Of a stretch of DNA of 64,000 nt, positions 11,901-21,499 are shown piece by piece. This stretch comes from Strix aluco. Its lineage: Eukaryota; Chordata; Aves; Strigiformes; Strigidae. A model generated the notes under the pieces. That model was not told the DNA's origin, made no database searches, and was given only the letters and a program-made list of their open reading frames with translations. Position 1 is the first letter of the stretch. Each line of letters begins with the position of its first letter. The DNA is taken from contig NC_133955.1 in the NCBI RefSeq assembly GCF_031877795.1, positions 2,852,001 to 2,916,000 on the forward strand. The letters are read 5' to 3'. A program made the translations under genes and the position numbers.

Positions 11901-14900
11901 ACCAGGGAATTAGTCACAAGCGGCTGCTGGGAGAGGGAAGAGCTGTGGCATGGCCTGGCTGCAGCCTCCAGCCAGCATTTACCTCCACTCCTTCCCAGCC
12001 CTCAGATCTCACTGCCCCACCATGATCATCCCAGGGCCATTGGAGATGTCGGCTTCGGCTCTCTTCACTCTTAGTTCTAGTTTTTTGGGTTGTGACAGCC
12101 GACACTCCCCAGCTGTCCTCCCCAACCGGCCGAACAAGAAATGGGATGTAGTCTCAGGGAATTGCTTTGCTTGGGAGCTGTGGTTTAGGGAAAACCCTCG
12201 AGTATCTCATTTGCAATCAGCAGTTCCCAGGACTGAGGACATCTGGCAGGGAGAGGTTGGGATTCATCTTGGAGCCTTTGAAGGTGCTCAAACAAGATCT
12301 GTGCTGTTTGTTTGCTGTTTTTTCCCCTAAGGCAATAAACTTAACTGCTATAAAAGCATTCCCACACCTTCTCATGGATGCTTTCTGCAGAGACCATCTG
12401 TTCACCACCATCCCATGTGCTGGTTTTGCTCTGGGCATCCCTGGGATGGGGCAAAGAGGGGCTGGGGGTGTCTGATGGCACTTTGATTATATCCAAAAGA
12501 CTCATCAAAGCCATTTCTCTTTCCTTTCTGTGCCCACATGTCCCCAGCTGTTCGCTGTCAGGGGCCAAAACACCCTGTGCACCAGGTCCTGGTTCCCTCC
12601 AGCCACTTTGGCCGGTCCATGTGTAGCTCTGCATCTCCTCTCCCGCCATCAGGACGCCTCCTGACCTTTCATTTCACTCTGCTCTGTTTTCTGGGGGGAT
12701 TTTTTGGCTACAGGAGGAAAAGAGGAGGCCTCTGCTGCAGAAAACAACCCCTCGCGGGTGCCGCAGGGGAAGCCTGGAGAGCGGAGCTCCATCCTCTATT
12801 CTGCTGGACAGTTTTTCTTTGAGTACCTGGTGGTGGTGTCGCTGAAGAAGATGTCGGATGGACGTTACGAACCCAAGATAACCTACCAGTTCCCAAAGGT
12901 ATTTAGTCCTGTGTTCCTGGGAAGAATTTTCAAAATTTAGAGGAAAAGGGGATGTTGCTCCTTCCCCTTCACTAGAGCTGGGAGAGGAGAACAGAAAGAT
13001 GCCCTGTGCCCTGGAGTCACAGACCCAAACCCCGGGGCTTTGCCTGTCATGGGTTGGGGTTGCTGGGCCCATCTGTCCCTCCCTGTGGACCGAGCTCTGG
13101 GCCACAAACTCCAGGTGGAAAATCCCAGGGTGGTCCCTGGTCTCCTGTCCCAGAAGGGGAGACCACAGCAGCGAAATCACACCATGGGGAGGTGGCACAG
13201 GAGAAGACCCCCTGTTTGCAGAGGGGCCCCTGGGTGCCTCTGCTTTGCCCCATTATCTGTGGGGTAAAAGAGTCAAAAATTGGATTTTTGGGAGATGATT
13301 GTCCAGGGATGTGCAGGCACCCTCTGCTTCGGTCCGAGCTGGGGGGTGCTTTGGGACACACCCCATTCTACCCCATCCCCTGCGGCTATGGGCCCCCTCA
13401 TCACTCTTAACTCTTGTCATCGCTTCGTTCCAGCGCGAGAACTTGCTGAAGGGCCAGAAGGAGGAGGAGGAACGTCTCCTGCAAGCCATCCCCCTCTTCT
13501 GCTTCCCTGATGGCAACAACTGGGCCCCGGTCACTGAGTTTACCAGGTACCTGCCCCGCTGTGGGGTCTCGGCTGTGGTTTCCCACCCTGTGCTGTTGTA
13601 CCTGAGGGCTGCGGGCTGGAAGAGCCGTCCCATCCCCATGCGTTGTCTTTCCTTGCAGCGAAACCTTCTCTTTCGTCCTGACCAACGTGGATGGCAGCAG
13701 GAAGATCGGCTACTGCAGGCGGCTGCTGGTGAGCGCCCCACGGCCTGTACACCCCTCGCTGGGTCGGCGATGGCCGTGCCACCCCATCCCCGTGGTGGGA
13801 CATGGTGCCTTCTGCCATGCCCGAAGCACAGCTCCTGGGGATGTGCCTTAGAAAGCCACCTGCCTTGACATGATAATGACAAGCAGCAATGGGGCTCCCA
13901 AAGGGATTTCTTTGGAGCTTTCTTCTGCTGGGGCATCACTTGGGTACTGGGTGGGGGAAAGCAGCATTTGCTGTAGCCCAGGGCTGGCCTGAAACACAAC
14001 CAGGAGATGCGACGGTTGGGCGGTGCCGTTCCCTGTACCTGTGGTCGCTGCCTCCCCACCCATCTGCAGCTTCCCTGGCTCCTTTCCCTGGGCCGCAGCA
14101 GTCAGGATGGCTGCAAATCCCACTCGGGATCAGGATGCGGATGCACACGTGCCCATCCAGATGTCAAGGAGCCAGGTGCCCTCAGCCCCGTTCCCCAAAA
14201 ACTGCATTCGAGCAGTGGCTGCCTTTCTCAGCTCATGGATTTGGCCAGCTTGGGGGCTGCGAGGCGCGGTGGAGGTCTTCCTTGGCTGCTGATTTACACA
14301 CAGCCTGCTTAAATGGGGACATAAAGCCACGGGGCCATACGCCACGGCTCGATGACTTGCTGGATCCCACCACCCTTTCATTCTCTGGCAAACCTGCCCA
14401 CTTCTGCGTCTAGGGCTGAGCTCTGGCTGTTTGAACTGCATGTCTGGAGGGCTGAAAGCGCAGAGAGCAAACAGACCCAGGATAATCCAGTCGGGAAGGG
14501 AAAACCAGCCTAGGCACTCATCCCTCCAGTCCCTGTTTCAGTGGGAGGCAGGATTAGCCCTGAGGGTGGTGGGGCAGGAGGTCTCAGAGGACACATGTCT
14601 GGAAATGAGGAAAATTTGGGAATATGCCAAAAGGATTTGCACCAAAACAATTAACAACTTTGGCATCTGAATTGCCCTCGCCTGGTCCTGGGCAGCCTCT
14701 GCTTTTACAGCACCAACTGCGTCCTTGGCCTGAGCCCCAGCTCTGAAAATCCCCCAGTGGGTGATTTGGCATCTTGGGCAGGGGGGTGAGTGGGGCCGGG
14801 GGGGATCTCTGGGGAGAGCACGGAGCTGGTGCGGTGGGGCTGGGAGATGCTCAAACCCTTTTCCCATCCTCTTCCAGCCATCCGGCCGTGGTGTCCGCCT

Positions 14901-17900
14901 CCCTGAGGTCTTCTGCATCATCAGCTGCCTGGGCTGCTTCGGGCTCTTCTCCAAGGTAGGGATGTGGTGGCTCTGTCTGGCTCGGTGGTGGCCCAGGCAG
15001 CCGCTCCGTTGCCTGCCAGATTTTCACAGCTCCCTTTTTTTCTCCCTCAGATCCTGGACGAGGTGGAGAAGAGACGCCAGATCTCCATGGCGGTGATTTA
15101 CCCGTTCATGCAGGGCCTTCGGGAATCACCCTTCCCAGCGCCAGGGAAAACCGTCACCATTAAAAGCTTCATCCCTGAGTCAGGCACAGAGGTTAGTGGG
15201 GGTCTCAGGGGCTCAGCAGCAGTTCCTGGACTGCTCCAACATGGGGAGCCTGGGCCATCTCTGGGAGCGTCCTCCACACCTGCAGCACCCATGGGTGCTC
15301 ACTGGAGCAGTGGATGGTGGGTTGGGCTGCTGGGGGCCTCATGCCCTGGGGAAATGGGTGCCACCTCCCTCCTGGTCCAGGAGGAGAGCAGCAAGCAGTG
15401 AGGATGAGGATGGAGCCCATCCACAGGCAATGCTGCCCCATCTTTGCATCCTTGCAAAGCAGCATCTTTGCAGCTCCATCAGCCTTGAGCTGGAGGCACC
15501 AGCACAAAACCACCAGCACAAAACCTCCCCGGTTGCCATTTCTTAACACGTCGGTGCTTGCACAGCCTTTACACCAGGGCGGTGCGTCACGTCAGGGGCC
15601 GTGGAGCGGGGCTGGCTGCACCCCGCTTGTGAGCCGGCGTTCACACCCCTGGGTGCAGTGTGCAGGGCTGTCGGGGTGCACAGCGGTGCTGGGGCTGTCG
15701 CGGGGTGTTGCAGGCTGCAGCCTCCCCTCTGCACCGCAGCGCTCAGCGCTCAGCCTCGACACCCGCCCTGGTTTAGCATCACGGGCAGGCAGCCACCGCG
15801 GCGCAGGCATGCGGCAAAGCCCAGCCTTTACCTGTGGAAAGAAGATCTGATACAGGCACGGTGCCCGTGGGGCTCATCTCGCCCACGCACAGCCCAGGCT
15901 CGCACAGGCAGAGCCTTTTCTTTTGCGTTTTCTTTCTCTTGTGGCAAAGCTGGGTTGGAAAAAGGCAATCTGCCTCGGTACCGGGCAAAATAACCTCAGT
16001 GCTGAGCATCCCAGGGACACGTCCTGCCAGGGTGGGTCTGAGAGCAAGATCCCTTCTCTCTAGTGCAAGTTAGCAGCTGGCTATTAAATTGCAAGAGATT
16101 TCTTCATCCAGGAAGGCTTGTGCAAGGGCTGTGCAGGTTGCTCAATGCTCTGGCCGCGGGCCAGGCTGCAGGGAGCGCGGCTGGGGTGACGGGGAAGGAG
16201 GATGTATGAAGATGTTCTTCGAAAGAGCTGTGCTTTGGGGCTCCAGGCAGGGGCTGGAGCAAGTTGAAGAGATCAGTGAGAGAACAGGGAAAGGGGTGAA
16301 AATAAATCCTGGGTACCACATGAGCTGGGGATCGTGCAGGATTTGTGCTGGAAAAGGGCTGTGGAGCCCAGCCAAGCCCTGCGCTGCTGGCTGGGAAGAT
16401 GGTGCTTTGCTGGAAAGGCGGCCTGGCACAGGGAGGAGGGGGATTTTCTCCCCTGTAAAGCTGGGGAGAGGGGCCAGGACTGTGTCATGAGCTGCACGGT
16501 CTTGTTAACCCTTCAGTGGTCACTGCCTCGGGGCTGCCTGCAGCGGGGCAGAGGATTCAACTGGCTTTGGGAGACTCTTGTCTGGGGCAAAGCCAGAAGA
16601 ATAGACAGAACACCTGCAAATATCCATTAGATAATTCACTTTTGGGCCGTCCTAGCAAGGACGAGGCAAGCTGGCCCTCCCGGAGAGGCTTTTGAGGAAG
16701 TTTTTTGTGTTTTTTATAGCAGAAGTCATGACCTCCTCCCTCTCCTGGGCAACATTTGCCATCGCTGCTCACAGATGGGCTGTCAGCTGCTGAGATGGGG
16801 GCACGTCCTCCTTGTGAGTGCTGCAGAAAACAGGCATTTTGGTTAAAAACCCAGTGCCCCAGTAAATAAATCCCACAGTGCACATTGCCACTGGCTTCCC
16901 CTTCATCCTCAGCGTGGCACAGCCCACATCTAGAGGCAGGACAAGATGAGCTTTGTCCCTTGCAGAGGGATGCGATCAAGATGCTGCAAACTCTGGGTCA
17001 TTAAATGCTCCCAAATCACCTTGTCAGGGGCCAGGGTGGCACGGGGGGGAGTGTTGCACCTCCTGAGCCAGGATTTAGTGGCTCTCCCTCTGCAGATCAT
17101 CGAGCTCACACGGCCCGTGGATGCCCACCTGGAACACGTGGAGTTTCAGGCTCTGCTCCAGCGGCTCAGCCCCCACCTCATCCTGCACATCTTCGCCTCT
17201 GCCGTGTTGGAGCGACGGCTCATTTTCCTGGCAGAGGAGCTGAGGTGAGTCCTGATCTGTTTATTTTAACGTAAAACAAAAAAAAAAACACCCCTGAAGG
17301 AGCACAGGATGTAGCTGAGCTCGGGGTGTGCTGTTGCCTCTGAGTTCCCTTTCCTCATGCAATGCCACCACGATGGCTCCCTGTCCTGCAGCGTCCTGTC
17401 GCAGTGCATCCACGCAGTGGCTGCTCTCCTCTACCCCTTCACCTGGGCTCACACCTACATCCCCGTGGTCCCTGAGTGTCTGCTCGACACCGTCTGCTGC
17501 CCCACGCCCTTCATGGTCGGCATCCAGATGCGGCACTTGGAGCGGGTCCTGGACCAGCCAATGGAGGAGGTATTTCATCTGGGTGGGGGAAAGCATCTGC
17601 ATGGAGCCATTGGTTAGTTTGTGACCCTGGGTTTGGGTTGGCTCTGGGGCTGGAGGATCTGGTTGTGCCATTTTCCAATCCAAGGAGGCTGCAGATTGGG
17701 GCTTCTTGCGCATCCCCTGCTGTTGGCACCTGAGGCAACACCTTTACACCCCCCTGGGTGCTGCCGGCCACCCCAGAACCTGCAGCCCTGACCCTGGGGG
17801 CTCAGGGAGCTGCTGTTGGCCAGGCTGGTGGTTGGCATCATCTCCACCTTGCAGAAGCAGAGTAGAGCTGCGTGGAGCCAAGACCAAGCCTGCAGCAATC

Positions 17901-20489
17901 ATAGTCCCTGGGGGGATGCTCTGGTCCCCTTGCCCAGGTCCCTCCAGCACAGAGGGACTGATCCCTCTCCTGCCACCCTCGCGTGGACACACGGGTCTGA
18001 TCCCAAAACAGGTGGGAGGAAGCCTGGATGCCTTGGTAGGGCTAAACCTGGTCGCTCTCTGCTCTCTTTCAGGCTCTGATAGTTGACCTCTGCGAAGGAA
18101 AGATCCTCCGGGCGGTAGGTCCCCCCGTGCAGGGCGTGGGACTGGGAGGGGGGGGTCACCTGGCCTGGGTAGCCCCGGGAAGGGCCCCTTTCCCCTTGGT
18201 GCTGGCTACCTGTCAGCTTTCACATTTTGGGGGCAGAGACATCTCAGTGTCAGCCATCCAGGGGCAACGTCCCATGAAGGGCCACTGCATCCGTCCTGTC
18301 ATGAGCCAGAGCAGCAGAGTGCACATGTTGATCATCCCACTCCCATAATCACTGCAGCATCCTGCAATGATAATTAATTAATGAGCTCTGCAGAAAGCCC
18401 CCCACCGATGGGCTCCATTAACTGCTACCCGCAGCCATCTGAGGTGGGTTCCCACCGGTGCCGGGTGCTTCACGGCCCTGTTGCCTTCCAGGTCGGTGAT
18501 GAGGAGGAGATCTTGCCCATCAAGCTGCAGAACGAGATGCTGACGTCTCTGAACAGGCACAACAACAACAACAATGTACACAGTAAGGGCTCTTTACATA
18601 CGGTAAAACACGCGTGAGCTGCCCTCCACAGATGGCCAGAGTCCTCAGTGAAACGACTTTCCTAAAGGGTCCTGGCCTGGGATGTTTCTGCCCCAATTTG
18701 CAACAAAATGCAGCCACAGGAGGGAAATCCCTTGGCCTTTCCCCTGTCCTGCGAAACACGAGAACGGGAACAACTAATTCTGCTGAAAAAAATCAGCTTT
18801 TGCCAATATTTGGCGCACAAAGATGCTGCCACCCTGGAAGCCAACACATCCAGTGCTCCCTCAGCAAAACTAGTCTGATCTTTGTTTACTGGTGGAGGGA
18901 GGTTTTAAGCAAATAATTTCTGGGGAGGCAAACACAGACTGCAAAGCGGCCAGGTTAAAATAAGACCGTCCTTTCTATGTTCAGAGGTCCCATCCCCACC
19001 TCTTGTGTTCTGTGTCCTCTTCCAGCATCCGAGCAGGTGAACACGCTCGTCTCTGAAACCTTCGTGCAATTCTTCGTCCGAATGGTTGGCCACTACGCCT
19101 CGCACATCAAATGGAGTAAAAACGGCTCAGGCACCTTCCAGGAGCGAGCCTTCTGCAAAGCCATCGCCTCCAAGACCAACCGCAAATTTGTGAAAAAGTT
19201 TGTGAAGACGAACATGTTTTCCCTATTTATTGAGGAAGCAGAAAAGAGCAGGATCCCACAGGAAGGTAAACGGCCCCATCTCTCCTTCCCTCTCCGGTCG
19301 GGGGAGCTCTGCAAAGTCCTGGGCTATTCAGTTAAGGGAAAGAGATGCTCCGTGCCCAGGGAGGGATGCAGCTCGAGGCTGAGGATGCTCAGGGCAGCGA
19401 GTAGCACCCGTTTGCTCTCAACAGCTGCATTTCTCTGTTCCTGTCAAGCAATCAAAAAAAATCCCTGGGCTCATTTTAGATCTTGTCGCTTGACTGGGGC
19501 CAGGGCAGGCTTACTGAGAGCCCAGTGTCTAGGCAAACATGCCACTAGCAGCACAAATATTTGGCTCGGATGCAGGCAGAGCTGGGAGCTGGCTCCTGGC
19601 TGCGCTGCCTGCAAGCCCTGACTCATCTCTGCCGCCAGCCCCGGTGCGGATCCGTGTCGGCTGGGTTGGTCCTTCCCCCTTCCCAGGAATTTACAGGGCA
19701 TTAGGCAGAACTGAGCCTCCCCCCACCCCAGGACGAGGACAAACAGGGGCAATGGAGGTTGAGGAAGCCTGCTGGTGGCCAGGGTCATCCTGGCCCGGGA
19801 GCTGCCGCCCTCAAGGTCTTGCTGCACTCGGAGAGAGTGCAAGAGGCTGCGGTCATCGTGCTCTATCAGCGACTGCCGTGTCAGAGCAAGGCAAACACCC
19901 CCTTGGACGGCCCCACGCGGCAGCGAGTGGCAGATGGTGCCCACGGTGGGTCCCTCTTTGGCCCCTCTGCAGCCTGCCCAGGGAATTGGGGCCTGGTGCT
20001 GCCTTGGCTTTCTCTGCCCTTTTAAGTCAGACTTGATAGAGCAGGCATGGACCTGGGTCTGCCTGGGGTTGGGAGAGAGGGATGGCACAATCCCAGCTTT
20101 CTCATTACATTCCCAGTCTACGTCACCTTTTTGGCTATTGGCATTCCCAGGGTCTCCCACTTTCTCCCTTCCTTGCTGGTTGCAGAGGAAACACCAAAAC
20201 CAAACAGGAGTGAACACGTGGGTTAAAAACTTACAGTAACCCAGCACAATGAAGCCCGTTTTGGGTGGGTGAGAGGGATGGGTGGAATTGCAACAACCCC
20301 AACTTCACCTGGGTCCTCACTTGGGTGCAGCTGGCTGTAACCCAGCGCGATTTGGCTCCTGGGGCAGCCCTGTATCCTCCCCAGCTCAAACCCTTCCATT
20401 GCACTAACAACCTTTCCTCATCCACAGCGTATTTCCAGCAGAAAATAACAGAGTACCACGAACAGAAGAAGCACCGAAGGGACTCCTGA
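8944..20489 (+). CDS. DENND2D: DENND2D, DENN domain-containing protein 2D (12 coding exons, complete)
   Basis: Joined exons 8944-8998, 12714-12898, 13434-13546, 13659-13728, 14878-14955, 15051-15191, 17096-17244, 17392-17569, 18073-18114, 18492-18582, 19026-19265 and 20428-20489 give 1404 nt, or 467 residues plus TGA. All introns are GT-AG and all phases join without a break. Human DENND2D is about 471 aa and aligns throughout (landmarks FFEYLVVVSLKK, RENLLKGQ, ETFSFVLTNVDGSRKIGYCRRLL split over exons 3-4, CPTPFMVG, YFQQKI near the C-terminus). Approximate domains: uDENN residues 55-190, cDENN 200-340, dDENN 345-450. It lacks the long N-terminal region of DENND2A and DENND2C, which identifies the D paralogue. 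From family knowledge it is a cytosolic/endosomal guanine-nucleotide exchange factor for Rab9-type GTPases. The start is the ATG in a strong gccaccATGG context inside a CpG island; the first 18 residues are basic (RRSLRRSGRR) and differ from the mammalian N-terminus, the least conserved part. Confidence 0.96.
9002..9036 (+). other. G-run cluster with G-quadruplex potential after DENND2D exon 1
   Basis: Five G-runs of 3-7 bases in about 35 bases, on the non-template strand and starting four bases after the exon-1 boundary. Confidence 0.6.
9064..9213. repeat. Degenerate ggtgcc hexamer array with inverted copy
   Basis: 9064-9117 is a run of ggtgcc / ggtacc-like hexamers. The 14 bases at 9064-9077 are exactly reverse-complementary to 9198-9211, so the intron-1 RNA could form a long GC hairpin. 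It lies just after a G-run cluster (9002-9035). Confidence 0.7.
9270..9460. repeat. Degenerate C/G-rich tandem repeat in DENND2D intron 1
   Basis: Units of roughly 18-28 bases built from 'gggag...ccccatccc' recur from about 9322 to 9455 with a weaker start near 9270. Unit length is irregular, so this is an old or decaying minisatellite. Confidence 0.55.
10276..10501. repeat. Direct repeat copy A (226 bp) in DENND2D intron 1
   Basis: Nearly identical to 12135-12359: I count four substitutions and one base of T-tract length. Sequence outside these limits does not match. Contains tataaaag at 10491-10498 and aataaa just before it. I do not recognise it as a known element, and no clear target-site duplication flanks it. 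Confidence 0.9.
12135..12359. repeat. Direct repeat copy B (225 bp) in DENND2D intron 1
   Basis: Partner of 10276-10501, same orientation, 1.86 kb apart. Contains tataaaag at 12349-12356. It ends about 355 bases before exon 2. Either a recent local duplication or two insertions of one short element. Confidence 0.9.
12714..12898 (+). CDS. DENND2D: DENND2D coding exon 2
   Basis: Residues 19-80. Acceptor ctacag|gagg, donor cccaaag|gtattt. Carries a poorly conserved linker and then the start of the uDENN domain (FFFEYLVVVSLKKM, ITYQFPK). Its first two bases complete codon 19 left by exon 1. Confidence 0.95.
13434..13546 (+). CDS. DENND2D: DENND2D coding exon 3
   Basis: Residues 81-117 plus two bases of codon 118. 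Begins RENLLKGQKEEEERLL and includes IPLFCFPDGNNW, a strongly conserved uDENN stretch. Donor accag|gtacct. Confidence 0.96.
13659..13728 (+). CDS. DENND2D: DENND2D coding exon 4
   Basis: Residues 118-141, SETFSFVLTNVDGSRKIGYC then RRLL. Essentially identical to the mammalian uDENN sequence. Acceptor ttgcag|cgaa, donor ctgctg|gtgagc. Confidence 0.97.
14878..14955 (+). CDS. DENND2D: DENND2D coding exon 5
   Basis: Residues 142-167, 26 codons, phase 0 on both sides. Encodes the hydrophobic uDENN strand around EVFCIISCLGCFGLFSK. Acceptor cttccag|ccat, donor tccaag|gtaggg. Confidence 0.96.
15051..15191 (+). CDS. DENND2D: DENND2D coding exon 6
   Basis: Residues 168-214, 47 codons, phase 0 on both sides. 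Encodes ILDEVEKRRQISMAVIYPF and a PFPAPGKTVTIKSF segment linking uDENN to cDENN. Donor acagag|gttagt. Confidence 0.97.
17096..17244 (+). CDS. DENND2D: DENND2D coding exon 7
   Basis: Residues 215-263 plus two bases of codon 264. Start of the cDENN core: LTRPVDAHLEHV, then FASAVLERRLIFLAEEL. Acceptor ctgcag|atca, donor ctgag|gtgagt. Confidence 0.97.
17392..17569 (+). CDS. DENND2D: DENND2D coding exon 8
   Basis: Residues 264-323. Central cDENN: CIHAVAALLYPFTWAHTYIP and CCPTPFMVGIQM, the most conserved part of the family. Acceptor ctgcag|cgtc, donor gaggag|gtattt. Confidence 0.97.
18073..18114 (+). CDS. DENND2D: DENND2D coding exon 9 (42-nt small exon)
   Basis: Residues 324-337, ALIVDLCEGKILRA, matching the end of cDENN (human counterpart VLLVNLCEGTFLMS). 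Too short to find by ORF length; placed by splice sites (tttcag|gctc, gggcg|gtaggt), phase 0 on both sides and homology. Confidence 0.93.
18492..18582 (+). CDS. DENND2D: DENND2D coding exon 10, with polyasparagine run
   Basis: Residues 338-367 plus one base of codon 368. Encodes VGDEEEILPIKLQNEML and then a HNNNNNVH stretch made by an AAC microsatellite. Human has a loop about two residues shorter here and no Asn run. Donor gtacaca|gtaagg. Confidence 0.93.
19026..19265 (+). CDS. DENND2D: DENND2D coding exon 11 (dDENN)
   Basis: Residues 368-447 plus one base of codon 448. Carries the dDENN helices: FVQFFVRMVGHYASHIK, then TNRKFVKKFVKTNMFSLFI. Acceptor cttccag|catc, donor gaag|gtaaac. Confidence 0.97.
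20428..20489 (+). CDS. DENND2D: DENND2D coding exon 12 with stop
   Basis: Residues 448-467 and TGA. Encodes AYFQQKITEYHEQKKHRRDS, aligning with the mammalian C-terminus, which is a little longer. Acceptor tccacag|cgta. Confidence 0.96.
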
Positions 20490-20967
20490 AGTCCAGCCTG
20501 GGAGCACAGGAGCAGGGCTGGGACCGAGCAGGTCCCCCCCCAGCACCACGTAGCACAGACTCGACGCGTGCCCTAAGTCCAAGGGCAGAGCACACCGGAC
20601 TCTGCTGGATCTGTCCGCCGGTTCCTACCCATCTGTGACTCATGAGATGTGTGGGCAGCACCGAACGCCAGTTTCTACCCTTTCTTTTTTCCTCAGGGCA
20701 TCACTGCACTGGAAAATTCTTTTGCACAGAGCTAGCAAAGCAGGCTGTGATTTCTTTTCCGATCTTGCTAGCAGTCCGGACGAACTGCGGCTCACAGTGC
20801 CCTGCACAGAGTCTTTGGCTCCACCAGGATCTCACACAGCAAGGGAGGGAAGTCAGGGAGCTGGCTGCAGGACAACAAAGGTTGTAGAGTAATTGTTAGA
20901 GAGAAAAAAGGAAAAAAAAAAAAAAACACCAACAAAAAAAGATGAGTAGGAAATAGTGTTATTTCTA

Positions 20968-20973
20968 ATTAAA
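20968..20973 (+). terminator. DENND2D: Candidate poly(A) signal (attaaa) for DENND2D
   Basis: First variant hexamer after the stop codon, 479 bases downstream, in AT-rich sequence. Confidence 0.35.
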
Positions 20974-21472
20974 ACAAACCTAGGTTTTGCAAATAAGTAA
21001 CATCCTATTGAGTAAGTTTCCAAGGTTGCTATTATTAACAAATGTTTCAGTTTGGTTTTTATCAAGATATGCTCATTGTTAAATACCAGCAGGAAGAGTC
21101 GTGCTGGATTTTAGTGGTTTCCTCTGTAGCAGCTGTCTGCCTCATTGGTACCACTCAGAGCCCAGTTTAGCTCTTTAAAGAAACAAAAATATTCTTTTCC
21201 AACAGGTTATTTATTTGTGCTGTAAGCAAACTGTGAAGGCCACAGGGCTGTGTTTTGAGGTAGAGGGAAATGGCTGATCAACTGCTTTGGGTAGGAAGTA
21301 TTTGTTAAATACAGTAGTAAAACATGTCGACATCCTCCTCGTTTCTGGTTCTGATGCCAACTTCTTTTAAAACCCTGCAGTTCCTTGAAGCCCTGTCTCT
21401 GTAATGTGATGCCTGCAGCAGAGTTAAAGCAAAATTATGGTTCTCCCCCTTTCCTAATGCACTCAGCCAGGG

Positions 21473-21478
21473 AATAAA
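21473..21478 (+). terminator. DENND2D: Candidate poly(A) signal (aataaa) for DENND2D
   Basis: First canonical aataaa after the stop codon, about 1 kb downstream. Would give a 3' UTR of about 1 kb. Confidence 0.4.
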
Positions 21479-21499
21479 TATTGCAGCAGGGGAAGCTGG

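Larger units (their letters stand above)
8999..12713 (+). other. DENND2D: DENND2D intron 1
   Basis: The longest DENND2D intron (3.7 kb). It starts in the CpG island with G-runs, a hexamer array and a tandem repeat, then holds the 226-bp direct repeat pair. I see no further exon or RNA gene in it. Confidence 0.9.
12899..20427 (+). other. DENND2D: DENND2D introns 2-11, non-coding content
   Basis: Introns are 12899-13433, 13547-13658, 13729-14877, 14956-15050, 15192-17095, 17245-17391, 17570-18072, 18115-18491, 18583-19025 and 19266-20427. They are GC-rich with mostly consensus splice sites. I found no interspersed repeat, RNA gene or extra coding exon in them; long open frames here are composition effects. 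Confidence 0.8.
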
